DNA of 64,000 bases from Dictyobacter arantiisoli (GCF_008326305.1 NZ_BIXY01000005.1:1-64000); one strand, 5' to 3'; shown: positions 54,352 through 63,515, counted from the stretch's first letter. Notes: a model not told the origin generated them from the sequence alone. Made by a program: numbers and translations.

Positions 54352-56823
54352 ATGGATATAACACTGCCCACAGATGTAAATAATCAGGTTGTTCCAACTG
54401 GTTATAACGCGCTTGGCAAGGCCAGGATTATCACATGCGAACGTGGCAAGGTCCGTCTGGCTACTGATGCGGAGAACGTTGAAGTCACTGCCCTGGCTCC
54501 TGATCTCTTTCGGGTTGCTTTATTCGCGCATGGACGCGCTATTACGTATGATTCTGAGGCGGTGCTGGCTCGCGAATGGGATGGAGAAGCTGCTCGTATT
54601 TCTGGAACGGAAGAGGATGGTGTTGTCTCTCTCTCGACCTCTTTCGCGACCGCGCACATCTCACTTAATCCGCTTCGGATTGGCTTTTCGGATGTGAGTG
54701 GGCGCACCTTTGCCGTCGATGATCCTGACCTGGGTATGGGCTGGCTTAAGGGTAACGAACAGGCTGCTTTAATCGATATCCCCAATCCATTGGGGACGCT
54801 CGGTACGCCGTTGCGTGTCTATAAACAGCACGCGGCTGATGAGCATTATTTTGGCTGTGGAGAACGGACAGCGGGATTAGATAAGACAGGCTCTCATCAG
54901 ATATTCTGGAATGTTGATCCTCCTCGTGGGCATACGGCGCTTCAGAATAATCTCTATGTTTCCATTCCCTTTACACTGGTCGTGGGTGGCGGAAAAGCCT
55001 GGGGGTTCTTTTTGGATAGCCCAGCGTTTTCCGAGTTCGATCTGGCGGATGAAGATGCTTGCCGATCATGGTTTGGCACTGCCAGTGGCGACCTCGTTTA
55101 TTATCTCTTCTGTGGTCCCACACCGCGTGACGTACTGGCGCGCTATACAGAATTAACCGGCTATACGCCTCTTCCTCCACTGTGGTCGCTCGGCAATGGT
55201 CAGAGCCGTTTTGGATATGAGACGGCAGATGAGGTGCTACGCATTGCCCGGAGTTTTCGTGAGCATGACATTCCCTGTGATACCCTCTATCTTGATATTG
55301 ATTATATGGATGGTTATCGGGATTTTACCTGGGATCGCTCACGTTTTCCTGATCCAGAAGGAATGCTGGTGGAACTACGCGCACTGGGCTTTCATACTGT
55401 AGGTATTATCGACGCTGGCGTAAAGGTTGATGAGAACTATTGGCTCTACCGGGAAGGCCGGGATCGTGATCTGTATTGTAAGACGACCGAGGGAAGTGAT
55501 TATCAGAATGCCGTCTGGCCTGGCCTCTGTGTCTTTCCCGACTTTATGAATGCTGAGACACGTTCCTGGTGGGGGGGACAGCATCAGACACTGTTGGATA
55601 CAGGTATTGCAGGCATCTGGTGCGATATGAATGAGCCTGCTCTGTTCATTCCCTTGAATTCGACCATGCCTCCAGGTGTGATTCACGCGGTAAACGGCAA
55701 GGTCAAGTATCATCTACAAGTACACAATGCCTATGGTTCTCTGATGTCTCAGGCGACGCGTGAAGGTCTGTTGCGCCTGCGTCCTGAGCAGCGGCCCTTT
55801 GTTATCTCCCGTTCTGGTTATGCGGGCATTCAGCGCCATGCCTTATTGTGGACCGGCGACAACTCTTCGACCTGGGAGCATCTGGCGATGAGCATCGCGC
55901 AGCTTCAGAATCTTGGTTTATCGGGAGTTGGCTGGGCTGGTGTTGATATCGGTGGCTTTTATGGCGATACGAATGGGGAATTATTGACGCGTTGGATCGA
56001 ATGGGGTATCTTCCAGCCTTTTTGCCGCAACCATGCTGAAAAGCTCACGCGCCATCAGGAACCATGGGTCTTCGGAGAACCCTATACCTCTCTTTGTCGC
56101 ACTATGCTCAAGTTCCGCCAGCAACTCATCCCTTATTTATATACCCTCTTCGAGCAATGTCATCGCACCGGAGCGCCTTTGTTGCGCCCCCTCTTCTGGT
56201 CACATCCTGAAGATAGTAGCGCCTATACAGTGGATGATGAAGTTTTATGCGGTGATGTTCTATTGATTGCGCCGATTACGAAGCCTGGGATTGAGTATCG
56301 CTATGTCTATCTTCCCGCTGGCACCTGGTTCCACTTTTGGAGCGGGGAACGGCTGGAGGGTCCAGCTCATATTCTGGCCCACGCCCCCCTGGGACAGCCC
56401 GCCCTCTACATCCAGGCCAATGTCGCCCTGCCTCTGGGATCACCAATGAGCTATGTGGGAGCCGAGAAGACAGACTTCCTGACGCTGCTCTTGTATCCCG
56501 CCCAGGGAAGCGCTATATCATATCTCTATGAGGATGCCGGCGATGGGTATGAGCAGATTCAGGGAGTCTATGCGCGGCGTACGATTATTTGTGAAGTCGT
56601 CGAGCCAACCACTATCCGTGTCACGCTCGGCGTCCGTGAGGGGACATTTACTCCAGAGCGCAAATATCTACGACTCGAGTTGCGTGAACTGCTCACCGTG
56701 CCTGCATCTGTTATGTTGGGAGAGAAACAGCTTGCCTGGCAGTATTACCCAGAACTGAGGAGCATCGTGATCGAAGTGGATGAAGGGTCAGAGGAACAAG
56801 TAATACAGCTTGCTTTCCATTAA
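54352..56823 (+). CDS. GH31 alpha-glucosidase
   Basis: Cytoplasmic enzyme of about 823 residues without a signal peptide. The GH31 nucleophile is Asp425 in IWCDMNEPALF, and the acid/base is Asp503 in LLWTGDNSSTWEH; the RSGYAG motif lies between them. An N-terminal galactose-mutarotase-like domain and C-terminal beta domains frame the barrel. It should release glucose from the non-reducing ends of imported oligosaccharides; nigero-oligosaccharides from alpha-1,3-glucan are the likely supply given the GH87-like neighbour. ATG 54352 has GGAAAGAG ten bases upstream; an in-frame ATG at 54304 has none. Confidence 0.92.
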   Translation: MDITLPTDVNNQVVPTGYNALGKARIITCERGKVRLATDAENVEVTALAPDLFRVALFAHGRAITYDSEAVLAREWDGEAARISGTEEDGVVSLSTSFATAHISLNPLRIGFSDVSGRTFAVDDPDLGMGWLKGNEQAALIDIPNPLGTLGTPLRVYKQHAADEHYFGCGERTAGLDKTGSHQIFWNVDPPRGHTALQNNLYVSIPFTLVVGGGKAWGFFLDSPAFSEFDLADEDACRSWFGTASGDLVYYLFCGPTPRDVLARYTELTGYTPLPPLWSLGNGQSRFGYETADEVLRIARSFREHDIPCDTLYLDIDYMDGYRDFTWDRSRFPDPEGMLVELRALGFHTVGIIDAGVKVDENYWLYREGRDRDLYCKTTEGSDYQNAVWPGLCVFPDFMNAETRSWWGGQHQTLLDTGIAGIWCDMNEPALFIPLNSTMPPGVIHAVNGKVKYHLQVHNAYGSLMSQATREGLLRLRPEQRPFVISRSGYAGIQRHALLWTGDNSSTWEHLAMSIAQLQNLGLSGVGWAGVDIGGFYGDTNGELLTRWIEWGIFQPFCRNHAEKLTRHQEPWVFGEPYTSLCRTMLKFRQQLIPYLYTLFEQCHRTGAPLLRPLFWSHPEDSSAYTVDDEVLCGDVLLIAPITKPGIEYRYVYLPAGTWFHFWSGERLEGPAHILAHAPLGQPALYIQANVALPLGSPMSYVGAEKTDFLTLLLYPAQGSAISYLYEDAGDGYEQIQGVYARRTIICEVVEPTTIRVTLGVREGTFTPERKYLRLELRELLTVPASVMLGEKQLAWQYYPELRSIVIEVDEGSEEQVIQLAFH

Positions 56824-56827
56824 AGCG

Positions 56828-56861
56828 AGCTCTTATCCATCAGTAGTGATGGATAAGAGCT
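56828..56861 (+). terminator. Hairpin after the GH31 gene
   Basis: AGCTCTTATCCATCA at 56828-56842 and TGATGGATAAGAGCT at 56847-56861 form an exact 15-base stem with a four-base loop, five bases after the stop. No T-run follows. Confidence 0.55.
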
Positions 56862-56923
56862 GCATATTGGGAGAATGCAAGTATGTGTTTGATTCCCATG
56901 CTCTCCACGATCTCTGTGCATGA

Positions 56924-57107
56924 GTTTTCGCACCTGCGGTGCTCAAACTTCTTTTTAGTGTGTGGTGTCGGAAAAGTTCTTCGAACTTTTCCGACACCAC
57001 ACACTAAAAAAGGCGCAGGCGCGCATGCGCCTGCCAGCAGGTCAAACAGTAAGATCCCGATGGTACTGGGAGTCCGACACATTCTGAGCACCGCAGGCGC
57101 AAAAAAA
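56924..57107. repeat. Intergenic element with long hairpin, copy 2
   Basis: GTTTTCGCACCTGCGGTGCT begins the left end and is repeated, inverted and with two mismatches, at the right end (57086-57107), giving terminal inverted repeats. Inside are an exact 28-base inverted repeat (56952-56979 and 56983-57010, loop TTC), AAAAA, and the exact stem GCAGGCGC-GCAT-GCGCCTGC at 57015-57034. Parts occur in the same order as in the copy at 40031-40143. No coding capacity. Confidence 0.7.
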
Positions 57108-57159
57108 TTATACGTAAAGATCACAGAAGATCTGAAAGGCCCCATCTTTATTAAGATAA

Positions 57160-57624
57160 TCACACTTGAGTAGAATTGATGGGCTGAATGTCAAATTGCA
57201 GGTCGGCGGTAGGTCGCACACGATAAAGTTCATCAAACCCTTCCTTATATAGAGGTGCGGTGAGACGCTTGAGAGTGGCAAAGATGCCAATGCGAGGAAC
57301 ATGCGCTTTGCCAGTACGCTGATCATTCCAATCCAGGCTGCGCTGTACCTGCGTTTCAAACAGATAGCCGATGACACGAGCCCCATATTGATGTCCCAGA
57401 GCAATTAAAGGAGCACGATCTTCAGGCGTGGGATTGGTATTGTCGATGACAACAGAATGTCCAGCCTGGAGGGCTTCTTCGAGCAGTTGCAGTTGCCTCT
57501 GGGCTGGTTTTTTGTTGTTACGCAAAAGATCCTTGCTGATATAAGCATGGGTTGCGGCGAAACTGGTGCGATATAAGGTACTCTTGCCTGATGCTTGCAG
57601 GCCAATAAAAATAAGCAAATCCAT
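57160..57624 (-). CDS. Small P-loop kinase (AAA_33/PNK-like)
   Basis: Protein of 154 residues starting MDLLIFIGLQASGKSTLYRT, with a Walker A P-loop GLQASGKST at 8-16. The later motif SVVIDNTNPTPEDRAPLI, with Asp-Asn-Thr-Asn, is typical of the kinase domain of T4 polynucleotide kinase and related AAA_33 proteins, and RSLDWNDQRTGKAHVPR supplies the lid arginines. It may phosphorylate the 5'-OH of nucleic acids or a small molecule. It has no partner gene nearby. Confidence 0.82.
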   Translation of the reverse strand: MDLLIFIGLQASGKSTLYRTSFAATHAYISKDLLRNNKKPAQRQLQLLEEALQAGHSVVIDNTNPTPEDRAPLIALGHQYGARVIGYLFETQVQRSLDWNDQRTGKAHVPRIGIFATLKRLTAPLYKEGFDELYRVRPTADLQFDIQPINSTQV

Positions 57625-57665
57625 ACTATCTATAGTACCTTAGTATGCATGAAATGGATAGCAGA

Positions 57666-57844
57666 TCAGGCTTGCTCATTTAATAGAGCACGGGCAATCA
57701 CCAGACGCTGAATCTGATTGGTGCCTTCATAGATCTGGGTGATCTTGGCGTCATGCATCATCCTCTCCGCTGGAAATTCCTTCATATCTCACGGATAGCA
57801 TCAATCAATGCTTGTTCGTCCTCTACGAGTTTAGATGCTGGCGC
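57666..57844 (-). pseudogene. Acyl-CoA dehydrogenase remnant, internally deleted
   Basis: Minus-strand bases 57785-57666 encode [20 protein letters not shown] followed by [19 protein letters not shown] and a stop, which is the highly conserved C-terminal region of acyl-CoA dehydrogenases. Just upstream, 57844-57785 encode [16 protein letters not shown], which resembles the first helix of the same family. The some 330 residues between are missing and the two pieces are in different frames. This is a deletion remnant. Confidence 0.65.
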
Positions 57845-58001
57845 GTAAAGCTATCCCATCAGGGATAGGCAGGCAGGCATGGAATATATCACAGCCGAGT
57901 GTTGTTATTACCCTTAGATTATTCAAACATGCCTTGATACAAAAAAAGAAGATCACGTCAAATTCTGCATAGCCCTATAGACCACAGCAGCTTAAATCTC
58001 A

Positions 58002-58030
58002 TTTACATACCGCAAGTTCCGTGATATAAT
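58002..58030 (+). promoter_or_regulatory. nusA: Distal promoter of nusA
   Basis: TTTACA at 58002-58007 and a perfect TATAAT at 58025-58030 are 17 bases apart, 133 bases before the nusA start. Confidence 0.6.
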
Positions 58031-58056
58031 ACCTATAGAATAGAGTAAACATGGAA

Positions 58057-58083
58057 AGAAAAGTGGGCATCCCCCACTTTTCT
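58057..58083 (+). promoter_or_regulatory. Leader hairpin upstream of nusA
   Basis: AGAAAAGTGGG (58057-58067) and CCCACTTTTCT (58073-58083) form an exact 11-base stem with a five-base loop in the leader from the distal promoter. TTTTTT follows only 14 bases later, so it is more likely a regulatory or protein-binding hairpin than a simple terminator. Confidence 0.5.
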
Positions 58084-58104
58084 GTCTGCCAGAGACTTTT
58101 TTCT

Positions 58105-58133
58105 TTGCACACGAAAAAATGATGTAGTATATT
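58105..58133 (+). promoter_or_regulatory. nusA: Proximal promoter of nusA
   Basis: TTGCAC at 58105-58110 and TATATT at 58128-58133 are 17 bases apart, downstream of the hairpin, giving a short leader of about 25 bases. Confidence 0.5.
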
Positions 58134-58162
58134 ACTGGGCGCCAGCGGGAGGAGCATGGCAT

Positions 58163-59413
58163 ATGAGGAGCGAATTTCAAGCGGCTATCGCACAATTAAT
58201 TGCCGAGAAGGGACTACCCCGCGAAGTGGTAATGGAAACTGTAGCCACCGCCCTACTAGCGGCTTACCGTAAGAGCTTCGGCGGCGGAGAAAATGTCCGC
58301 ATTGAGGTTGATAAAAACGGAGAAGTCCATGTATGGGCAGCTAAAAGAGTGGTAGCCCAGGTAAGAGATCTAAACGAAGAGGTTTCTCTGGCAGAGGCGC
58401 AACGTCTCATTCCCAACGCGGCCCTCGGACAATTTATCGACGTTGATTCGTCGTTCATCTTCACGCGCATTCCAGCACAAACCGCGAAACAGGTTATTCT
58501 GCAACGTATTCGCGAAGCTGAGCATGAACATCTCTATGATCAAATCAAGAACTGGGTGGGCGAGATTCGCCTGGGAACCCTGACACGGAAAGATCCTGTA
58601 CGTGGTTGGCTCCTGGATTTTGATCTCGATCAGGTAGATAATGTTGAAGGCATGATGGCTCCCGGTGAAGAGGTTCCGACAGAACCGAATCGTGTTCATC
58701 AGCGTTTACGTGTCTATGTGTACGATGTTCGTCGTGTGCAGGGGCGTATGCTACAAATTCTCGTCTCACGCACTCACCGCGATCTGGTACGTCGCTTGTT
58801 CGAGTCAGAAGTCCCAGAAATCTACGAAGGAACAGTTGAGATTAAAGGGATTGCACGCGAGCCAGGCAGCCGCTCAAAAGTAGCGGTGGTAGCTCGCCAG
58901 GAGGGACTTGATCCGATTGGTTCCTGCGTCGGTGTCCGTGGTGCGCGTATCAGTAACATTGTACGCGAGCTGAATGATGAGAAAATCGATATTATTCTGT
59001 GGAGTCCCGATGCCGCAACCTTTGTGGGCAATGCCTTAAGCCCGGTCAAGCCATTGAAGGTTGAGTTGCGTGAATCAGATCATACAGCTATCGTGACCGT
59101 TCTGGAACGTCAATTATCACTTGCCATTGGTAAAGATGGACAAAATGCTCGCCTGGCCGCAAAACTGACTGGCTGGCGTGTTGATGTCATAAAGCCAGGC
59201 GAGGGTGAGGTTTTCGAGGAACGCGTGGAAGAGGCTGCGGAACATTCACATACCGCGCATCATCCACGGCGCGAGCGGCCCGAACGTACGCAGGGATCAG
59301 GTCGACACGACCGCGAGAACGGTTCACGTCGCAATGATCGCCGAGAACGTGGCGGCAGTGGAAGCGGTGGCAACCGGCATAGTAATTCGACCTATGAGTA
59401 CGATAGAGAATAA
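58163..59413 (+). CDS. nusA: Transcription factor NusA
   Basis: NusA, 416 residues, which binds RNA polymerase and modulates pausing, termination and antitermination. Order of parts: NusA N-terminal domain (1-125), S1 domain (about 135-200, with GTLTRKDPVRGWLLDFDLDQ), KH1 (about 225-285, DPIGSCVGVRGARISNIVRE) and KH2 (about 295-345, LAIGKDGQNARLAAKLTGW). The C-terminal 60 residues are rich in Arg, His and Gly, instead of the acidic repeats of E. coli NusA. GGGAGGAG at 58147-58154 precedes the ATG. RimP, which usually lies upstream, is not encoded there. Confidence 0.97.
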   Translation: MRSEFQAAIAQLIAEKGLPREVVMETVATALLAAYRKSFGGGENVRIEVDKNGEVHVWAAKRVVAQVRDLNEEVSLAEAQRLIPNAALGQFIDVDSSFIFTRIPAQTAKQVILQRIREAEHEHLYDQIKNWVGEIRLGTLTRKDPVRGWLLDFDLDQVDNVEGMMAPGEEVPTEPNRVHQRLRVYVYDVRRVQGRMLQILVSRTHRDLVRRLFESEVPEIYEGTVEIKGIAREPGSRSKVAVVARQEGLDPIGSCVGVRGARISNIVRELNDEKIDIILWSPDAATFVGNALSPVKPLKVELRESDHTAIVTVLERQLSLAIGKDGQNARLAAKLTGWRVDVIKPGEGEVFEERVEEAAEHSHTAHHPRRERPERTQGSGRHDRENGSRRNDRRERGGSGSGGNRHSNSTYEYDRE

Positions 59414-59425
59414 GGAAGGGAGCGC

Positions 59426-59800
59426 ATGATGAAGACAGCGAACAAACAACCACAAAAACAAAAACATCTTCCATTGCGCACCTGTATTGCCTGCCGCGAA
59501 AATAAACCGAAACGCGAATTGCTACGCATCGTCCGTACGCCCGATGGGCATGTATTAATCGATGCTACTGGCAAAAAGTCCGGTCGGGGAGCCTATCTTT
59601 GCGCCAGGCTCTCCTGCTGGCAAAAAGCGTTGAAAGAACATCGCATTGAACAGGTCTTCGAAACGGTCATCTCAGATGAGGATCGTCAGGGTCTCGATGA
59701 CTATGTCGCAACCTTGCCCACCGATGATCCTGGACTACCGGCAAGCAAGCCCGCAAAAGCAAAAAAAGGCCGCCCAAAGGCGGCCGATGCAACATCATAA
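59426..59800 (+). CDS. ylxR: YlxR/RnpM (DUF448) protein
   Basis: RNA-binding protein of 124 residues in the usual place after nusA; YlxR (RnpM) modulates RNase P in Bacillus. The core is PLRTCIACRENKPKRELLRI with CxxC, then DATGKKSGRGAYLCARLSCW. The C-terminus is extended and Lys/Ala-rich. AGGGAG precedes tandem ATGs (59426 and 59429). Bases 59767-59784 at its 3' end form an exact 7-base stem (GGCCGCC/GGCGGCC) within the coding sequence. The L7Ae-like ylxQ gene that commonly follows is absent. Confidence 0.92.
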   Translation: MMKTANKQPQKQKHLPLRTCIACRENKPKRELLRIVRTPDGHVLIDATGKKSGRGAYLCARLSCWQKALKEHRIEQVFETVISDEDRQGLDDYVATLPTDDPGLPASKPAKAKKGRPKAADATS

Positions 59801-60239
59801 AACTGCGAAAATGATGCTCAAACTCATCTTTTAAGTGAGCGATGTGATATTGCAAGGATCTATTCAGTACGTTATACTGAGACCGTATGTATATTGTCCC
59901 TATCCTCACTGTGGGGATAGAGTTTTTCAATACTGGCATCTGATCTCCGGGTTGGATGAGGATTGAACAATGTTTCGTTTTTTCTCTACTCTTGATAGAG
60001 ACACAGCCCCTCGTAGTTTGGGCAGCATAGAGCGAATGTTTGCGGAGCGATTTACTATGATTAGATAAACCGCCTCTACGCCGGTGGGCGCAGACTTATA
60101 TTCGCCTGGCATGCACTAACGAGGATCTGTCCCCCTGTTTCCATACGCTGGATCGGGCGGCAGACCTTTTTTATGGCTGTGAAGAGAGATTCCGCCGCCA
60201 CTTTTTGGCGCACCATCTGATAAGAAGGGAGTCTTCTTC
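59801..60239 (+). promoter_or_regulatory. Long leader region of infB
   Basis: No gene is supported. TTGCAA at 59850-59855 and TATACT at 59873-59878 (17-base spacer) make a good promoter. Transcription from it meets the terminator-like hairpin at 59900-59927 at once, then about 310 bases of leader with several short GC stems. AGAAGGGAG at 60224-60232 is the ribosome site of infB. Confidence 0.6.
59900..59927 (+). terminator. Attenuator-like hairpin upstream of infB
   Basis: CTATCCTCAC (59900-59909) pairs with GTGGGGATAG (59911-59920), about nine pairs with one wobble, and is followed by AGTTTTTC. It lies some 15-20 bases after the expected start from the promoter at 59850-59878, and so would cut the leader short unless read through. 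It could also end read-through from ylxR. Confidence 0.55.
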
Positions 60240-63053
60240 ATGAGAGATATATCAGAACTTCCAGAGGGGACCGAGCAGGCTCAGGCAAAACCAGCCAGCC
60301 CACGTACAACAACATCAGCCCCTCGGCCAAAACCAGAAAACCAGACAGCAAACAGCCAAGCAGCAAACAGCCAGGAACAGGAAACCAGGCCCGCGCCTCG
60401 GCGTCGTCCAACACCACCTAGCGATGGTGGTGCTAACGCAACAAATGCAGTCAAGCAAGATGGCTCAGAACAAGGAACCGCACCACGCACTCCTGAACAG
60501 CCGCAACATCCTGCAACCAATCGCGCCAACAACAATGATCGTGGACCACAAGATGGTTCTCCACGACCCGGTGGCTATAACCGCAGCAACGACGGACCTA
60601 GCGGTCCACGCCCATACAACAATGGCCCTCGTCCTGCCGGTGGTGGCTATCAGGGTCAACGTCCCGCCGGTGGCGGCTATCAAGGTGGACAGGGTGGCCC
60701 TCGTCCCGCTGGTGGTGGCTACAACAATGGTCCTCGTCCTGGCGGCTATCAAGGCGGACAGGGTGGCCCTCGTCCCGCTGGTGGTGGCTATCAGGGTGGA
60801 CAGGGTGGCCCTCGTCCCGCTGGTGGTGGCTACCAGGGTGGACAGGGTGGCCCTCGTCCTGCCGGTGGTGGCTATCAAGGTGGACAGGGTGGCCCTCGTC
60901 CCGCTGGTGGTGGCTATCAAGGTGGACAGGGTGGCCCTCGTCCTCCTTATCGGGGCAATCCCAGTGGACCTCGTCCCGTCGCATCCAATGCTCCCGCAAT
61001 CGCGCCACGACCTTTCCCAGAGCGGGATCGTAGCCATGATCGCGATAAAGAGCATACCCGTACCTATGATCGTGACTCACGCCCACAAACCGGCGGCCCT
61101 TCACGACCAGGGACCGCGAACCGTGGTGGTCCTTCTGGTGGCGGCTATCAAGGACAGGGCAATCGCCGTCCCGGTGGTACAGCGGGTGCCAGTGGACGTC
61201 CTGGCGGTCGTCCAGGTGGTCGTTCCGCCCCACGTTCACAGGAACGCCGTACAGCTCCAGTGAAAGAAAAGCCAACCGGGCCAATTTCTCTGCCACCTCA
61301 GATCGTGGTCAAGGACCTGGCAGATATGCTGAGCGTCTCCCCGATTGAGGTCATTAGAGATCTGATCAATAAGCATGCGATCTTCGCGAGTATCAATCAG
61401 GTTGTCGATTATGACAAAGCCTCGTTGGTAGCCCAGGATCTCGGCTTTGAGCCCAGCCCGCTCGCGACGACCGACAGCCCGGCTGTCCGAGGCGAGAAGG
61501 TACTATCCGCCAACGAAGCGATGATGGCGACCCATAACGAAGAGAATATGGTCACCATTCCTCCTGTTGTCACTATCATGGGTCACGTTGACCATGGTAA
61601 AACCTCCTTGCTGGACACCATTCGTAAAACAAAGGTGGCCGCAGGTGAAGCCGGTGGTATCACACAGCACATCGGTGCCTATCAGGTTGAAGTCAACAAC
61701 AAAAAGATTACCTTCCTGGATACTCCTGGTCACGAAGCCTTCACGGCCATGCGTGCTCGCGGTGCTCAGGTAACGCATATCGCCATTATCGTGGTTGCGG
61801 CCGATGACGGCGTGATGCCTCAGACGCGTGAAGCTATCGACCATGCACGGGCGGCGAAAGTGCCGATAATCATTGCCCTGAACAAAATCGATAAGGCCAA
61901 CGCCAATCCTGATCATGTGAAGCAGCAATTGACCGAACTCGGTATCGTGATCGAAGAGTACGGCGGCGATACTGTCTGTGTGCCGATCTCAGCCCGCAGA
62001 GGCGAAGGTATCGACGAACTGCTTGATTATATCCTGCTGGTCGCCGAGGTACAGGATATCAAAGCGAATCCTGATCGTCTGGCAACCGGTGTTATCATCG
62101 AGGCCAAGTTGGAGAAAAATAGTGGCGCGACCGCGACTGTTCTGGTTCAACAAGGTACCTTGCAGATGGGCGACAATATCGTTGTGGGAGCCATTTCTGG
62201 TAAAGTACGTGCCATGTTCAATGATCGTGGCAAACGCATCCAGAAGGCCACACCAAGCACACCAGTCAGTATCCTGGGCTTACCAGAGGTACCAAATGCC
62301 GGTGATCGCCTGGTCGTAACTGAGGATGAGCGCACAGCGAAACAGTTGGCTGAAACCGAGGACATGAAACGGAAGGACGAGGCCATGCCACTGGGTCAGG
62401 TCACGTTGGATACCCTCTACATGCAAATGCAGAAGGGGACCGTCAAAGAACTGAACGTGGTAATCAAGAGCGATGTGCAGGGTTCACTGGAAGCTATTAA
62501 AGGCTCCTTGTCGAAACTGGGTGAGGACAATCTGAAAGTGCGTCTGATTCATGAAGGTATCGGCCAGATCAGTGAAACCGATGTCTATCTCGCATCCGCC
62601 TCGAAAGCAATTATTATCGGCTTTAACGTCAAAGCTGATGTGACTGCTGCTCGTGAAGCGATGCGCGAAGGCGTCGATATCCGCTATTACACAGTCATCT
62701 ACAAGTTGATTGAGGATATTCAGGCCGCTCTGGTCGGTATGTTGGAACCAACCTATCGCGAAGTTATCAATGGACACGCCGAGATTATTCAGACCTTTAA
62801 GGCTGGTAAAACGGTAATTGCCGGTTGCCGCATCACGGATGGCAAGATCACCCGTGGTTCAGAGATCCGTCTCACGCGTAACGACGAGAAGGTCTTTGAG
62901 GGCAAAGTCGCATCGCTGCGCCGTGGTAAAGATGATGTCCGTGAGGTCCTGACGGGATATGAGTGTGGTATTCTCCTCGAAGACTATAACGCATACGAAG
63001 TTGGTGACATTATTGAGGCATTCGCGCAAGAACGCGTCGTAACACGATCATAA
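60240..63053 (+). CDS. infB: Translation initiation factor IF-2
   Basis: IF-2, 937 residues, the GTPase that brings initiator tRNA to the ribosome. The first 350 residues are disordered and made largely of Gly, Arg, Pro and Gln. They include about six copies of a 14-residue unit [14 protein letters not shown] (60650-60945). The IF2_N domain follows ([19 protein letters not shown]), then the G domain with GHVDHGKT (from residue 448), DTPGHEAF and NKID, and domains II-IV. This core is complete. The low-complexity tail differs from the helical N-domain of enteric IF-2 and might bind RNA. Confidence 0.97.
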   Translation: MRDISELPEGTEQAQAKPASPRTTTSAPRPKPENQTANSQAANSQEQETRPAPRRRPTPPSDGGANATNAVKQDGSEQGTAPRTPEQPQHPATNRANNNDRGPQDGSPRPGGYNRSNDGPSGPRPYNNGPRPAGGGYQGQRPAGGGYQGGQGGPRPAGGGYNNGPRPGGYQGGQGGPRPAGGGYQGGQGGPRPAGGGYQGGQGGPRPAGGGYQGGQGGPRPAGGGYQGGQGGPRPPYRGNPSGPRPVASNAPAIAPRPFPERDRSHDRDKEHTRTYDRDSRPQTGGPSRPGTANRGGPSGGGYQGQGNRRPGGTAGASGRPGGRPGGRSAPRSQERRTAPVKEKPTGPISLPPQIVVKDLADMLSVSPIEVIRDLINKHAIFASINQVVDYDKASLVAQDLGFEPSPLATTDSPAVRGEKVLSANEAMMATHNEENMVTIPPVVTIMGHVDHGKTSLLDTIRKTKVAAGEAGGITQHIGAYQVEVNNKKITFLDTPGHEAFTAMRARGAQVTHIAIIVVAADDGVMPQTREAIDHARAAKVPIIIALNKIDKANANPDHVKQQLTELGIVIEEYGGDTVCVPISARRGEGIDELLDYILLVAEVQDIKANPDRLATGVIIEAKLEKNSGATATVLVQQGTLQMGDNIVVGAISGKVRAMFNDRGKRIQKATPSTPVSILGLPEVPNAGDRLVVTEDERTAKQLAETEDMKRKDEAMPLGQVTLDTLYMQMQKGTVKELNVVIKSDVQGSLEAIKGSLSKLGEDNLKVRLIHEGIGQISETDVYLASASKAIIIGFNVKADVTAAREAMREGVDIRYYTVIYKLIEDIQAALVGMLEPTYREVINGHAEIIQTFKAGKTVIAGCRITDGKITRGSEIRLTRNDEKVFEGKVASLRRGKDDVREVLTGYECGILLEDYNAYEVGDIIEAFAQERVVTRS
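60650..60945 (+). repeat. 42-base coding repeats in infB
   Basis: About six tandem units with the core GGTGGACAGGGTGGCCCTCG encode the 14-residue repeat. Third-base differences (Ala GCC/GCT, Tyr TAT/TAC, Gln CAA/CAG) among copies suggest expansion followed by drift while the protein sequence is kept. Confidence 0.85.
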
Positions 63054-63131
63054 TATGCACTGTAGCCTGTGGTCATCCAGCTTTAAAGAGCATGGATGAC
63101 CGCCCTGGCACAGCATAGGGAGAAAAAGAGC

Positions 63132-63515
63132 ATGCCAAATGCCCATCGTCAAGAAAAATTAGGCGAATTGATGGCCTCTGATTTGAGCGAGTTGATTCGT
63201 ACACGGGTGAAAGATCCACGCGTTGGCTTCGCGAGTATTACACGCGTCGAAGTGAGTGGCGATCTGCGGCACGCAAAGGTCTTTGTCAGTGTCATGGGCA
63301 CGCCCGAAGAGCAGGCTGAGACGATGCAGGGATTGAAAAATGCCCGCGGCTTCTTACGCCATGAACTCGCAACCCGCCTGACGCTGCGTTATATGCCGGA
63401 AATCGGCTTCAAACTGGATAATTCGATTGAAGAAGGCGCACGCATTCTCAATTTGATTAATCAAGTTGCTGAGGAAGATCGCGAGAAGCAACAGTTGAGC
63501 AATCCAGAGGCTTAA
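63132..63515 (+). CDS. rbfA: Ribosome-binding factor A
   Basis: RbfA, 127 residues, needed for 30S maturation. Family motifs are RQEKLGELMASDLSELIRTR, VKDPRVGFASITRVEVSGDL and AKVFVSVMG, and the KH-fold end LTLRYMPEIGFKLDNSIEEG. GGGAG and a nearby AAGAG lie ahead of ATG 63132, which starts a normal RbfA; an upstream in-frame ATG at 63096 would add 12 residues. It lies 78 bases after infB in the usual order. Confidence 0.95.
   Translation: MPNAHRQEKLGELMASDLSELIRTRVKDPRVGFASITRVEVSGDLRHAKVFVSVMGTPEEQAETMQGLKNARGFLRHELATRLTLRYMPEIGFKLDNSIEEGARILNLINQVAEEDREKQQLSNPEA

Noticed and set aside
56883-57173. Plus- and minus-strand frames across the second long-hairpin element
   Set aside because: The two frames mirror each other because the DNA is palindromic; neither has domain features.
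60060-60120. Possible tRNA in the infB leader
   Set aside because: Short GC stems are present, but no cloverleaf with a T-loop (GGTTCRA-type) sequence could be built.
60650-60945. Regular repeats that could suggest a CRISPR array
   Set aside because: The units are directly adjacent, without unique spacers, and encode in-frame peptide repeats of IF-2.
60465-61296. Long open frames on both strands overlapping the start of infB
   Set aside because: They follow the periodic codons of the Gly-Arg-Pro repeats and have no family likeness; the infB frame is certain.
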